From NCBI RefSeq assembly GCF_947179515.1, contig NC_067481.1, positions 85,491,845 through 85,555,844 on the forward strand: a DNA stretch of 64,000 nucleotides, written 5' to 3'. Every line of letters begins with the position of its first letter. Positions within the stretch are counted from its first letter, which is position 1. This stretch comes from Apodemus sylvaticus. Its lineage: Eukaryota > Chordata > Mammalia > Rodentia > Muridae. Position numbers and translations under genes: made by a program. The notes beneath the pieces were generated by a model, which was not told the DNA's origin, made no database searches, and saw only the letters and a list, made by a program, of their open reading frames with translations. Of this stretch, positions 9,077 to 21,089 are shown in pieces.

Positions 9077-11713
9077 TACAGGCATTCTTATCCCTACTTC
9101 AAGACTGAAAGTGAATTAATCTGCTACTTCCCACTCCTGACACCCCTCACTTCCCCACCATATGGACCACATTTACCAATGGTGGCCAAGGTAACCCTTC
9201 CTTCTTTAAATTGTGGTAGTCAGGATTTGTCTCAGCAATGAGATTATAAAGCCCGTCTGCATCACATACTTAATGTATTACTTTTGTACTACCTGACATT
9301 TATTTCATGATTTCCATGTCATTTACACAAATTTTAACTAATTTAATACCTTTTTTTTTTACAGTGCTTTAAGGTACGTTAAAGTTTTCCCTCTGCTTAA
9401 TATGCTTTTATGTTTTGTGCCATATTTGCATTTTTTCCAAGTTTTTATACCTAACTATGAATCAGTTCTTTGGACCTAGTCCTGAGCTTCCCACTTTATT
9501 TCTATTTAATGTGCAAATTTATTTACTGACTTTGTACAGTGAACATACTAAGAAGCACCCAAAACTACAGATCCTTTCTTAACAGGAATAACTTTCAAAT
9601 ATTTTCTCACAGTCCTTTATTGTCTTGTCTGCTTTTGTATATTTCAGGCTTAAAGTCTTACTGGCATAACAAATGCAATGTATTCAAAGCCAAATTCAAC
9701 AATCTCAAATGTCATCCTGAATGATAATATTCCTTTATAACAATACATATGTAAAATATCTACAACCTGGAATATTGATTTTTTTCTGCAAGTATAAGCA
9801 TTTTGATGCTGATGGTAATAATGTTTCAGATTTATGGCTAAAGATTCCATCTTCAGTCTGCCCAGATCCTTGACTCCTTCCTTTAGATTTTATGGAGTCT
9901 CCTCATTTTGTAAACTGCACAATGACCGAAGAGGGGAACAGGAAATGCTTCTCAATTAGTGGTAGTATAGTAAGCTGAACAGCCAGACATTTGTGGTTGA
10001 TTTCTTTACCTCACTATTCTTTCGCCTTTTAATGCAAAACTGCCTCAATTTGGAAATGTGTTGTAGACTCACTGGACCTTGGGATAGGATAGGATGTGGT
10101 TTGTTTAGAGTGTGATTTTCAGTGTAATATACTGGCCTTCAAAGATATGTCCATGGCCTTCAGTTTTGTCTGATTCAATAAATGAATGTAATGATATCTT
10201 CTAAAGTGTCTCCTGTACTTAACAAGCTTTGGAAAATAGGACGCTTGATACTTGTTAATTGAATCCCAAGTAGAATTCTTGGATGAAATGGTCTTCTTTT
10301 ACTTAACAAACAGTAACTACAGATAACTTCAATCAGTATATTTTTGTTATATGTTTGTGCCCACTTTAACTTTTGATATATATTTAAGATATATATCAAG
10401 GACATAATATATTAGACAAGTACACATTCTTCAATTTCTTAACTTTTAAGATACATAATTGCTCCACTATGAAGACTTAAATGGGGATTGTCACTTTTGT
10501 AATTAATTCTTTTTGTTTCATCCTTCCTACTAATTGAAAATAGGCTTTCAATATAGAATGCTTTGAAATTGGATGAAGAGACAGAATTCGAAATGAACTT
10601 AATTAACTACAAACTGTCCAAATCAATCAGAGTTTGACAGTGCCTTGGTAACACACAGAGTTCATAATTTACTTGAAATCTGCTGTAATGCATATGCCCA
10701 TAAATTGCTCAGAAGCCATGCTCACTGTGCACAAAATTTAGTGCCAGGCCATGTGATGCTGCTCTGGGAGAGAATGACTATTTCAGCATGTAAGACTATT
10801 TGGAAAGATGCAGTTTACATTTTCATTTAAGCAACTAATGAACTTCTGAAAATGAATGCATTGCTTTTGGGCCCCAATTGAATTTGTCTTAGAAATTTAG
10901 AAAACAAAAAATGTTTGTATTTCTAAGTGCTTCAGCATTATGAGGGACATGTGTGGTGAGTGTTGCCTGATTGGTTACAATGTGGCAGAAAATCAGTCTC
11001 AGGATAAGTGAAAAACTTTTAAGTTTATAGATAAAAAGAATTGAGGCTATAGAACCTTATGACCCCTCTATCTATTATGAAAACATATTTTCAATATTAA
11101 CTTAATCTGAGTTATTGGAACTTTATAAGCTATTTTATGTTATGATTTTTAAGAAATTAATGTCTTTGTAACAAGGGAAGATTTAATTTATATTTTTAGC
11201 AATTTTTTTGATGAGATTAATTGGTACATGTGTGCCAATAAACAGCCCAAGTGCACTGGACCCAACTTATCAAGAGACTGAAGAAAGACAAGCAGACAGA
11301 TCCAGGATTGCACACAATGCAGTTTATTTGGATTCTTGCTGACAGAGGTGTTGTTCTTAGTGTTAGCAACTCCAGTTGAATCTCTGTGATATAGCTCCAA
11401 AGAGGTAGGATTAAGGAAAACTTGATGGTGTCTTAGCTAGAATGTACTTGATTTATCTAAAGCACGTATCAAAGAGACATATGCCTCTAGTTAGAATCCT
11501 CTTATAAAACTCCATATATTCCTTTAATAATTTTGTCTACAGTTTGCATGAAAAGAATGCAAGTAAAGCTGACCCAGAGTTACTCTGAAGCAGTTGTGGT
11601 GTGAATGCAAATAAGTATGATGACAAACATACATGTATTTCTTCTGATTCTGTGGTCCACAATCTAAAGTCAGTGACCTATACTTTCTAAGTAGTTAAGA
11701 AATGTAAAAATCT
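9077..11713. other. No gene; long apparently unique stretch
   Basis: About 2.6 kb without recognisable transposon ends apart from short A/T runs. 10560-10900 is more complex text with an octamer-like atgcatatg and ggccccaattgaa. Open frames are 60-76 codons with no domain. Confidence 0.55.
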
Positions 11714-11725
11714 ACCTACCAAATT

Positions 11726-12395
11726 ACTGTAATTAAAAGAAAGATTGTAGAGATATGTGTTAAAAGGGTGGATGAAAAAAAGAAGATATTATAGGGGGAT
11801 AGAATAAAATAAGAAGATAAAGGGGGAATTTATTCGGACATAGAATTTTAAAGAGAAGTAAATCAATAAGGTCTTTCACATGGAGTTGAAACATGCCCTC
11901 TTCAGAGCAGCTCATTAAGTTCAGGAAGTAAACAACTCAAAAACTTCAGGAAGTTACAGAAACTTAGCAAATTCACTATGTCTCCCACCCCCAAATACAT
12001 ACAATTAGCAAGATATCTTCAGTAAAGCTGAGTTGCCTGGAAGAAACTCAGACCAGCTGAGGCACCTGGAAGATACAATGACCACCAAAGCTACTTGGAA
12101 ATGGCTTGGTCACTGGACTTAACTGAAAGAACATCTTACACTGAGCGAGCTCAACTTTCTGGCTTTCATGAGCTCATACCTGCTCTGGACTGAGCTTTTA
12201 TGATGTAGCTGGTTTCAATTCCTTCCTCCTTCTGTAAGCAACCCCTCATGAAAATTCTAATAAGTAACGACAATAAAATGCATAGATTCATCAAGTTGGA
12301 CTTTGGTGGTATCTGGGCTCTCTTTCCTCTGTTGGTTCATTATTTGAAATGAGTAGAAGTTTGTTCATCTCTCCTCGGGAAAAGTTTCACCCAAC
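11726..12395 (+). mobile_element. Solo-LTR-like element, family unknown
   Basis: About 640-670 bp with LTR-like composition: an A/G-rich start (aaaagggtggatgaaaaaaa), a middle with CTGAG/CTGGAA-rich text, then aataaaatgcatagattcat as a possible poly(A) signal and a pyrimidine-rich end closing cacccaaca. acctaccaaatt occurs immediately outside both ends (11714-11725, 12396-12407). LTR elements make 4-6 bp duplications, so the 12-bp repeat is odd. No internal retroviral coding sequence is present. Confidence 0.5.
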
Positions 12396-12407
12396 ACCTA
12401 CCAAATT

Positions 12408-13509
12408 CTTGTTTCTTTTCGTTCTTGTGTAAGAGATGCTACTGATTTTCGATGAGTTATGCTCAGCTTTTAAAACCAAATTTGTCATTAGATATATGTA
12501 CAGTCCCTGATAATTTCAAGTTTTGGGGGACAATAATTTCCAGGGTTTTGAAAGGCACACAGAAAACTTATGAAGATTTATAATAATGGAAATCATTGAT
12601 TTGTCAAGTGGTGTCATCAATGAGATGCATGGCCATGTAAAAATAAGGGGCTTTCAAGGCAGGGAACTATGAGAAAGTGATGTGTAAAAGGGAGAAGTCA
12701 GTGTATGAAAGCTAGTCAGAGGATGGCAGTACTACAGAGGATTCTATTGTGGGACAGCACAAATCTCTATTGTCCTTCTATAATAATAATAATAATAGTA
12801 ATAATAATAATATTTTCTAGTTAATATGCCATTTCCTCAAAGTTTTAGCACCTTTTTCTTTCTGAATTTACATTAATAATTAGAGACAAAGGAAAAGCAC
12901 ACAAACACATTTATTTTATTTTTTTTCAAATGGGATATTCTTGATTAGCTCTATTTTTCAACATCTAACTAAAATAAAAGCATTTGGATGTGTATCTAGT
13001 AAGTTATAATTCTTTCTTAAATTATAGCATTGAATGATGCTTGAATTGAACTGAACCTTAGGATTTGAATTTGGCCTTAAAAAAAAAAAAAAAGAAAAGA
13101 AAAAAAGAGCAATGGATATAGCTATCTAGATTCAGCCATAAAATATATTTGAATTTAGAATTTTGTATACAACAAACTTATACAAAAATATATTTCCACA
13201 GAGTTCAGTTTATGAAGAATAAACTTATATAAGTATAAATCAAATAAAAACATTATCAGCAAATTAATTATGAGGGATCACCCTCATATAGAATTTATAT
13301 CATTTAAATAATGTACTTAGCTGGTTATAAGAGTGGAACTAAATAAGTTCAGTGTTATATATATTAGTAAAGAAAACTATAGCACAGAAATTGTGGACAA
13401 CGGGATTGACTACTATTAGAAAACCAAATTTTAAAAAATAAATTGATATTTTATAAATGTATAGACTGCCAATGCAAATTGATAACTAAGTATACTTAGA
13501 TATCTAGAC
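12408..13509. other. No gene; AT-rich, with (AAT)n and poly-A
   Basis: Contains an (AAT)n run at about 12780-12812 and an A-rich tract at 13080-13109. Otherwise AT-rich text without a recognisable repeat or ORF. Confidence 0.6.
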
Positions 13510-14286
13510 ACTTTTAAAATGCTGTGAATGGGACATCTTGGGTGTCACTGAGAGAGGGACCTTATATTAAATGCCCTATATAGGGTTGATGGAACTTGTA
13601 GAGCCCATCTCCAGCAGAATGACAGTACATCAAGTGAGGGATGCGGTTGTCATCCCACAGTCCAAACTCTGACCCATAATTGTCTCTGTCTGAAAGAACT
13701 ACAGGGATGGAAATGGAGAGGAGCCTGAGGAAAAGAAGCTCCAGCAATAGACTCAAAGTGGGAACCAGCTCAAGGGCAAGCCCCAAGATCTGAAACTATG
13801 ATAGTGGCTATGAGGCGCTCACAAAACAGGACCTATCATTACCATCATCCAAGGGACCCAGCAGGCAGCTGAAAGAGTCAGTTGCCGATGTTTGCACCCA
13901 ACCTGCAACAGAAGCTGCTGACATCTGTGGATGAACTGAGGAAAAGCTGGAATAAGCTGAGGAGGAGGGCGATCCTGTAGGAGGACCAGCAGTCTCAATT
14001 AACTTGGGCCCCTGAGATCTCTCAGATACTGGGACACTGACCATGAAACATATCCCAGCTGATATGAGGCTTCCAACACATATAAAGTGGAGGACTGCTG
14101 GGTCTGTGTTTAGTCAGAGAGGTTGCATCTAACCCTTGAGAGACTGAGGCCCCAGGGAGTTTAGAGGTCTGGTGGGGTGGGGGTGGGATTGGGGACATCA
14201 TCCTAAAGGGGGGCAGGAAGGAGGTATGGTATATGGAGAAGTTGGATGGTAGACCTGGAGGATAATAAAATTTAGAGTTTAAAATA
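13510..14286 (+). mobile_element. L1 3' UTR (sense), older murid subfamily
   Basis: Reads as a long L1 3' UTR: gggacatcttgggtgtcact near the start, ctcagatactgggacactga, gctgatatgaggcttccaac, gaggccccagggagttt, a G-rich stretch at 14170-14220 and an A-rich end (ataataaaatttagagttt) leading into a GATA microsatellite. Frames 13562-13786 and 13808-14044 (minus) are antisense shadows. A close relative is at 16865-17395. Confidence 0.85.
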
Positions 14287-14288
14287 AG

Positions 14289-14336
<48 letters not shown>

Positions 14337-14346
14337 CAGATAGATG
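14287..14346. repeat. (GATA)n microsatellite at an L1 tail
   Basis: About 15 GATA units with one GACA near the end, seeded in the A-rich tail of the preceding L1. Confidence 0.95.
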
Positions 14347-16459
14347 AATTAAAGAAATATTAAAGTTCCTTTTTGGAGCTGGATATGATGTCAGTAATAG
14401 CCATTATACTTGTTCAGAGTGGAAGAAATATGCTTCTCAAAAACAACAAATAAAACAAACAAAAACAAACAAATCCAATAAGCTTCTCTGTATATGAAGT
14501 TATTGAATGCAGACTGTCAAAAATAACATATCTACTTTGAAATGAATCAAAAATGTGAATGACCCATAATCCCAATATATAGATAGTATCAAACTAGTTA
14601 TATACTGTTTTATATGAATAGGTAGCTGGATTTAAATTGCAATTAGAGACAGATTGAATAAATCATAACAGAGAATGGTGACATCACATTATAATAGCTT
14701 TAAATTCCCTTTGCCTCTCTAAGCAAATGTTTTTGGTAAAAAAAAGTTTTATATACAATTTTATAGAGATTATTCAAAAATATTTTATTCATTGGTGTTG
14801 CAACTATCAAAAAGTATTTTTTAGAAAAAAAGATACCTGTGGTGACAGGAAATATTGTCAAGATGAAAGTCTTGGTTATGATCACTTGGGTTATAGAAAA
14901 CATTTCGTTTACTTCTGATATACAGCTTAAAGTTTCTCCAAATATTCTAGCTTAGATTCCAGTGAGAAGAACACATCCTCTTTAAAGAAGAGGAAAAACG
15001 CTTTGCTTAATATTTTACCTGCCAAGAAGTGCTTGGAGTTTATAAGCTGAAACTACTTTTCAAGTGCAACCTCAAAGACATGTTTAAGAGACAGTTCTGA
15101 GTTCCCGAACATGATAAATTGCCTGGGCTGGGAGAGATTTTAATGAGACAAGGATTTTGCACTGGGAGGAAAAGCTTGCAATTTGTCTTCAGAATTTTCA
15201 AGTGTAGGTAATCCTTCCCTAAATATGACCGCAACACATTGATAACTTGGAGACTATCTGATCAGCAACAGGTATACAGTCAAGATTCATGTCATGGAGT
15301 AATTTTTGTCCATAATTTGTTTATATTTGCTCACTTTTGCAACTCACAATTGCTCATTCAGCTCAGCACAAAATAAAATAAGGAAAAAACTTTGCTGAGG
15401 TGATTAAATGAAACAGTGCAAGTCATAATTTATCTAGCACACTTTGATAAGAATTGGGAATCATTGAACATTATTAGATTAGGTATCTAAGGCTTATTTC
15501 AGTAATCTAATAGAAGCAACTCACTTCTACATAATTTTTAGGTACTACATCATTAACAATTAAATAGACAAATTATTGCATTTCTCCCCTGTGCCAGCAT
15601 ATCTCAAGGTTCAAAAAAGTGTGGGATCCTTCAAAATTATCTGTTACCAAAAGCACCATTGATAGCTTTTATGAGGATCATTTTTGGTAGCCGTTGGAAA
15701 TAGAAATTTACATATAAAAATCAGATGATAGAGATCCCCTTGAAAATGAAGAACCATCACCAATTTATAATCCTAAAATTACACACCATCTTCCAAAGCT
15801 GACACTTTCCACACTGAACCTTATTTCCAGAAAAAGAACACCTCCTTCATTTCCAAGACTTTGAATTAGTGAAGTCTTCTCATTTCTTGGTACACATTTT
15901 CTATCACCCAACGGTTAGAACGCCTTGCAAAGTTCCTTTGTTGGGTTCTTAATCATTCTATTTTAAAACGGTGAAGTTTGCTGGCCAAGCAGGTTTTGTA
16001 AAGTTCTCCCCTGACACTATAAACTAATTGGATGTTTTAAATTTTAAATGAGAAATTATTAGCATGGTAATCAGGTAAAATCGTGAGTAGATCATACCTA
16101 TACAAGTACCTCATGTGTCATGCTTCTGGGAAAGATGTGAACAATTAAGATTTAAACCTTGACACTAAAGAGGTTTAGATTGCAATGCTGTGCTTAAGAA
16201 ATCTCAAAGCGTTATAAAAAGATAGGTTTCTGGAAAGACTATGCATGGAATGAGAGACTTTTCACAAATCTTGGCCAGAGGTCAAACAGCAGTGTTCCAA
16301 GACAGTAAATTTACCATGTTTGCTGAGGTGTGGGGAATGAGTTATAAATCTCTATTGCATTCAATTGAGTAATTTCAGTAGAAAACACATGAATTTCACA
16401 GAGGTGAAAGCTAAATTACCTTTCTACTAAATCACTATAGACAGCCTATTGAAAAGGAG

Positions 16460-16461
<2 letters not shown>
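14347..16461. other. No gene; apparently unique sequence
   Basis: About 2.1 kb with no recognisable transposon ends. The overlapping frames at 14700-14918 on opposite strands are AT-rich chance. 15840-16110 is more complex, with several ATTA/TAAT cores and low repeat content. Confidence 0.55.

Positions 16462-16528
<67 letters not shown>
16462..16528. repeat. (TC)n microsatellite
   Basis: About 67 nt of nearly pure TC, producing an artefactual Arg-Glu frame on the minus strand (16446-16643). Confidence 0.97.
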
Positions 16529-16534
<6 letters not shown>

Positions 16535-16864
16535 TCCCTCCATTTTGAGGGTTTTTCTCTCTGGCCTCCCCAGGTATTGCATACAAAGAAAAACCCTCAC
16601 ATGAATAAGAAGAGAATAAATAAATCTTAATTAGAATATTCATTGTGTTTTTCTTAGATGTATGTCACGAAACTTTTAATTTAATTGATTAATTTGCAAC
16701 AGAGCACTCAATTAATAATATTGTTACTTTATCTTTTATGTGTTTGTACAAGCCAAAAGGTTTTTTTTTTGAACATAAAAGTAAAACAAACATGAAAATA
16801 CAAAGATGATAAATGAAGATGTTGCTTATGTTCTTGTGCTTGCCTCTCACTTTGTTTCATGGGA
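16529..16864. other. No gene; AT-rich sequence
   Basis: Short AT-rich stretch between the TC microsatellite and an L1 tail. Nothing recognised. Confidence 0.6.
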
Positions 16865-17395
16865 AGACCAACAGTCTCAACTGACCTGAACTCCAGAGAT
16901 CTCTCAGAAACTGAGCCACCAACCAGGCCACATACACCAGCTGATATGAGGCGCCTGACACATAGGCACAGAGGACTTCATAGTTTGGTCTCAGTGAGAG
17001 ACAATGCACCTAACCCTCAAGAAACTTGAGGCCCCAGGGAATGAGGAGGTGTGGTAGGGTTGGAGTAGAGGGGTGGGGACATACTTTTGGACACAGGGGA
17101 AGAGGTCTGGGATGGGCAGCAGTTGGGGACAGACGAGGACAGGGATGAAGACTGGAATGCTCCATATGTAGCAGAGGATGGCCTTGTTAGACATCAGTGA
17201 GAGGAGAGGCCCTTGGTCCTGTGAAGGCTAGTTGCCCCAGTGTAGGGGAATACCAGGACCGGGAAACAGGAGTAGGTTGGTTAGTGAGCAGGGGGAGGGG
17301 GAATGGGATACTGGGTTTTCAGAGCGGAAACAAGGAGGAAAGGGGATAACATTTGAAATGTAAATAAAGAAAATATCTTATAAAAATTTTAAAAA
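16865..17395 (+). mobile_element. L1 3' UTR (sense)
   Basis: Starts agaccaacagtctcaactga and follows the same motif order as 13980-14286: ctcagaaactgagccaccaa, gctgatatgaggcgcctgac, gaggccccagggaatgagg. It continues through ggccttgttagacatcagtg to gataacatttgaaatgtaaa and an A-rich tail. The minus frame 16991-17194 is a shadow. No coding sequence remains. Confidence 0.88.
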
Positions 17396-18356
17396 ACATG
17401 AAAAAAGGATTAAAAAATAAAGATGAAAGAAGTGGAGATATACTCTGAATATTAGAGAATATTCTCAAGGAGAATATTAGAGTATTCTCCTTGAGACAAC
17501 AAAGAAATCAAAAGATTTGAACAAAGTTTTTGGCCTGTGAGATTTCAAAGGGTGGTATTTTTTTTATTTAAAAAAGTAAGATTGAATGAGGAAGATATAT
17601 TTTAAGCAAGGAATCGATAAAAGGAAGTTACCTAAGAAGATGGGGAACAGATCGAAAGTAAACAAGCTTTGCAGCATGGAATGGGGGCTGCTTTTCACTC
17701 TTTGCTGGGGTGCTGGTATAATGAATGGCAGTCTCGTACTTTTGAGAGATATTGCCAAGAAATTATTATGAATTCACACTTTCTAATTGGACTCCCCAAT
17801 TTGAAACAGTAGTTCAGTTCTTGTTATGTGTTTTCTGAGTATGTGTTGCTTAAGATTGGCATGCATGAAATAAAAATGGCATCACCATTGTGGGGAATCC
17901 CAAGCGAATTAATACATTTAAAGCAAATTTTAAGACAGTTGGAAGTTAATAAAGTTAGGATAACTGTTTTAGGATGAAAATAATTCCTATGCTAGGGGTA
18001 TGGTTGGTGAAGTAAATTAAAAAATATGGTTTCACACAGTTATCACTGGAGTTTGGGTCTCTAAAATCTTCAGACCCTTTTGAATTGCTCTTGCTACCTC
18101 CAATATCCATAAGATGCCATCGGGTCTGCTTAGATCCAACACAGCTCAAACATCAGGTCAATGGAGACAACAAAAATGTATTGTAATTAATCCATCAGGG
18201 CTGCAGAACAGACACAGGAACTAAACTGCAGCCCCAACCCCATCCTGAGCCAGAATGTTACAGAGCTTTTGAGCTTGGAAACCACAAACATCTAAGCCAA
18301 GTTACAGGTATATTTTCCCGCCAATAAGGATTTAGAAATTGAGGATTTTATTTTCT
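17396..18356. other. No gene; contains a 14-bp perfect hairpin
   Basis: Apparently unique text. 17463-17476 and 17483-17496 form a perfect 14-bp inverted repeat with a 6-nt loop. 18170-18310 has a moderately GC-richer block that could be part of an old LTR, but I cannot support a family. The frames at 17564-17771 are on opposite strands and overlap. Confidence 0.5.
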
Positions 18357-18370
18357 TAGGAACATTTTTT

Positions 18371-18541
18371 GTTGTTGTTGTTTTTGGCTTTTGTTTTTTT
18401 AGTTTTATTTTTTATTAGATACATTCTTTATTTATATTTTAAATGATTTCCCCTTTCCTGGTTCCCACCTCCAGCTCGGAATACCCAAGACACAATTCAC
18501 ATATTAAATGATGCCCAAGATGGAAGGAGTGGCCCCTGGTA
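18371..18541 (-). mobile_element. Very short 5'-inverted L1
   Basis: On the minus strand, the L1 3' terminus (gaaccaggaaaggggaaatc, 18475 to about 18400) is preceded by an inverted piece. 18474-18541 in plus sense is agctcggaatacccaagaca onward, the ORF2/3' UTR junction. About 100 nt of UTR between the two pieces are missing. ttaggaacatttttt (18357 on) and ttaggaatattctt (18542 on) look like the target-site copies. Confidence 0.72.
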
Positions 18542-18555
18542 TTAGGAATATTCTT

Positions 18556-18954
18556 AACTCATCACGCATTCTTAACTTGTCAACCAGGCTGCCAGTTACC
18601 AAGGGAAAACTTTATTTGAACCCTTATCTAAAATGTTTTATCCAAAATGCTTTAGTTTGGTTCCTACAAATATGGAGAATATCATTATAGAAGGAATTAC
18701 TGCTGACATTTATCTATTGGGCAGTGTGAGGTGGGGGATGTTTTAAAGGAAGAACTGAACTTTCATGTGTTTTGGAATTCTGTCCTTGTTTCTGACAGTA
18801 CTCAGTATTTAATTTAATTTGATTATGTTACTATATTGCTCCAGAGACATTGCTTCTTTGTTTTTTTGTTTTGTTTTGTTTTTTTTGTTTTGTTTTGTTT
18901 TTTTGACCAAGCACAGTAGCATTTAAAGACGTACTATGAGATTTAAGAAAATAT
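18556..18954. other. No gene; T-rich with (TTTTG)n
   Basis: Contains a TTTTG-type low-complexity run at about 18855-18905. Otherwise nothing recognised. Confidence 0.55.
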
Positions 18955-19100
18955 GCCAGGAAGTGGTGGTGTATGCCTTTTATTCCAGCATGGAGGAAGC
19001 AGAGGAGGACACATCTCTGAATTCAAACTGAGCCTGGTCTACAGAGCTATTTCAAGGAAGGTCCTGGATGACACAGAGAAAACTTGTGTTGAACAAAACA
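18955..19100 (+). mobile_element. B1 SINE
   Basis: Diverged but full-length: aggaagtggtggtgtatgcc (A box), a cagcatggaggaagcagagg block, ctgaattcaaactgagcctg (B-box region), tctacagagctatttcaagg, and an A/C-rich tail at 19085-19110. B1 is 7SL-derived and depends on L1 enzymes for mobility. Confidence 0.85.
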
Positions 19101-19591
19101 AAACAACATAGAAAGTGCTTCTGTAGTTGTTCTGTAATTTCTCCCCTGCCCTATATCCATGACGATAGATATGATTACAAGAAAGCTCTTCCCCATCCCA
19201 GTATTCCAGTATTTAGTACAGGAATGTACATAACCTGTTTGCATTTAAAGGCCCTCATGACCTAATTGCTTTTAAAGGCCCTAGCATTAAATTAAATGAG
19301 CGTCAGGACTTCAGTATATAACTTACAGACACACACCTTTGTTGCATAGTAAAAGTAGACATAATTCTGAAGTCATCAAACAAAAGGTGCTCATTTAGGC
19401 CAACTATCTGCTTGATCTAGAAAAATTAAGATACTATTTCAATTATCTTTTCCTAAAGATCATCTTAAATTAAAAAAATTTGATTAAACATTTTCAAATG
19501 AAAAAAATTAATCCTCCCCTCAGAGGAATCTTACTGGGGAAACAAACCACTCTTAAGGATAGGTCCCAGGCCTACTAGTAGATGGCTGTAT

Positions 19592-19981
19592 TGTCTGGTT
19601 TTCTGTGTCAACTTGACACAAGCTTGAGTTATCACAGAGAAAGGAGCTTCAGTTGAGGAAATGCCACTATGAAATCTAGCTTTAAGGCAATTTCTCAATT
19701 AGTGATCAAGTGGAGAGGGCCCATTATGGGTGGTGCCATCCTGGGCTGATAGTCTTGGGTTCTATAAGAAAGCAAGTTGAGCAAGCCAGGTGAAGTAAGC
19801 CAGTAAGAAACATCTCTTCATGGCCTCTGCATCAGCTACTTCCTGATCTGCTTGACTTTCAGTCCTGACTTTCTTTAGTGCTGAACAGCAGTGTGGAAGT
19901 GTAAGCTGAATAAACCCTTTCCTCCCCAACTTGCTTCTTGGTCATGATGTTTGTGCAGGAATAGAAATTCTGACTAAGACA
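19592..19981 (+). mobile_element. MaLR-type LTR, complete
   Basis: About 390 bp from TGTCTGG to CTAAGACA: ctgtgtcaacttgacacaag, caatttctcaattagtgatc, gtggtgccatcctgggctga, a tctataagaaag promoter-like block, a CT-rich middle, and gctgaataaaccctttcctc holding the AATAAA signal. TG...CA ends fit an LTR. I place it in the rodent ERVL-MaLR group (MT/ORR1) from memory. No internal region adjoins it, so it is solitary. Confidence 0.8.
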
Positions 19982-20134
19982 ATAGCCAACACTAATTGAA
20001 GTTAGTGATATCTTTGGGGTTTCTTTGTCTTCTATTGTGGGTCAGAACATGATTTTTATTTTTATTTTGGTTTTTACCTCACAGGTTTTCACATATATAT
20101 TTATCTTCTGGTTTTGTGTTTTGATGGAATTCCA

Positions 20135-20135
20135 G

Positions 20136-20202
<67 letters not shown>

Positions 20203-20220
20203 ACGTGCACACGTGCGTGC
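20135..20220. repeat. (TC)n-(TG)n microsatellite with CACGTG-rich end
   Basis: TC run to 20161, TG run to 20201, then gcacgtgcacacgtgcgtgc, still strictly alternating. Frames through it are artefacts. Confidence 0.96.
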
Positions 20221-20639
20221 ATTAGTGTCTATGTTCCTTTGCTTTTTCATTGGCTCTTTGTTTTGTTGGTTTCATCTGATCCTAATTTATTTGTTTTTGA
20301 TTTATCTCTATTTTACTTTCTTGTGTTATTATTCCTTAGATGTCTACTCATTTTCTAGCGAGAGATGGATCCAATAGGGATAGGAAGGGGAGAAAAACCA
20401 GGAGCTGGGAAAAGGAAAACTAAACTAAGAACATATTGTAGGGGAAAAAAATCTATTTTCAACAAAGAAAAAATATATTGGTATATTGTTCCCTGAGTGT
20501 TCTCCTTAATACTCCATAAAATAACATAAATAATTTTAAAAGAATAATGGAGGTATAATTTAATATAGTTCCCCATGGTAATATCTAGTCTGTATGAAGT
20601 ATGATTAGTACATGAGTTAAATTGTATAGATAATGACAT

Positions 20640-20915
20640 TAATTGTCAACTTGACATAATCTATACTCAACTGCAAAGAGAGAAACTCAAAGCATTATTG
20701 TGTTCAGATTGGCTTGTGATAATATCTATGGGCATTATCATCTAGGGAAGTGATGTAAGATGCCCATGCCCACTATCCATAGGCGGGTTGGTCCATAATA
20801 TCTAAGAAGCTAGCTGAGCAGTAAACTGAAATGAATCCTCTTTGGTTTTTTACCTTCTAGTTTCCTGTCTGGAGTTTCTGCACTGACTTACCTCAATAAA
20901 ACCCTGTCACTGAAA
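20640..20915 (+). mobile_element. MaLR-type LTR, diverged
   Basis: taattgtcaacttgacataa at the start, gcccactatccataggcggg in the middle, gaagctagctgagcagtaaa, and cctcaataaaaccctgtcac near the end: the order expected of an old MaLR LTR. The 3' end is worn. Confidence 0.65.
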
Positions 20916-21003
20916 TAGGTAAGAAGAAATATACTCTTTCATTTTCAAGTTGCTTTTGCTTAGAGTGCTTTATGATGGGAACATAGAAAGTCAAACTGGA
21001 ATA

Positions 21004-21089
21004 CGTGTGTGTATGTGTGTGTGTGTGTGTGTGTGTATGTGTGTGTATGTGTGTGTGTATGTATGTGTGTGTATGTGTGTGTATTTGTA
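21004..21089. repeat. (GT)n/(GTAT)n microsatellite
   Basis: Imperfect TG repeat with interspersed TATG. The minus-strand frame 20893-21144 is a Thr-His artefact. Confidence 0.96.

Noticed and set aside
11726..12395. Provirus
   Set aside because: No internal coding region, primer-binding site or second LTR is visible; at most a solitary LTR-like block.
13562..14044. Two minus-strand frames with secreted-looking text (LLLELLFLRLL)
   Set aside because: They are antisense to an L1 3' UTR.
17463..17496. pre-miRNA or bacterial-type terminator
   Set aside because: The stem is only 14 bp, too short for a pre-miRNA; the rodent context rules out an intrinsic terminator.
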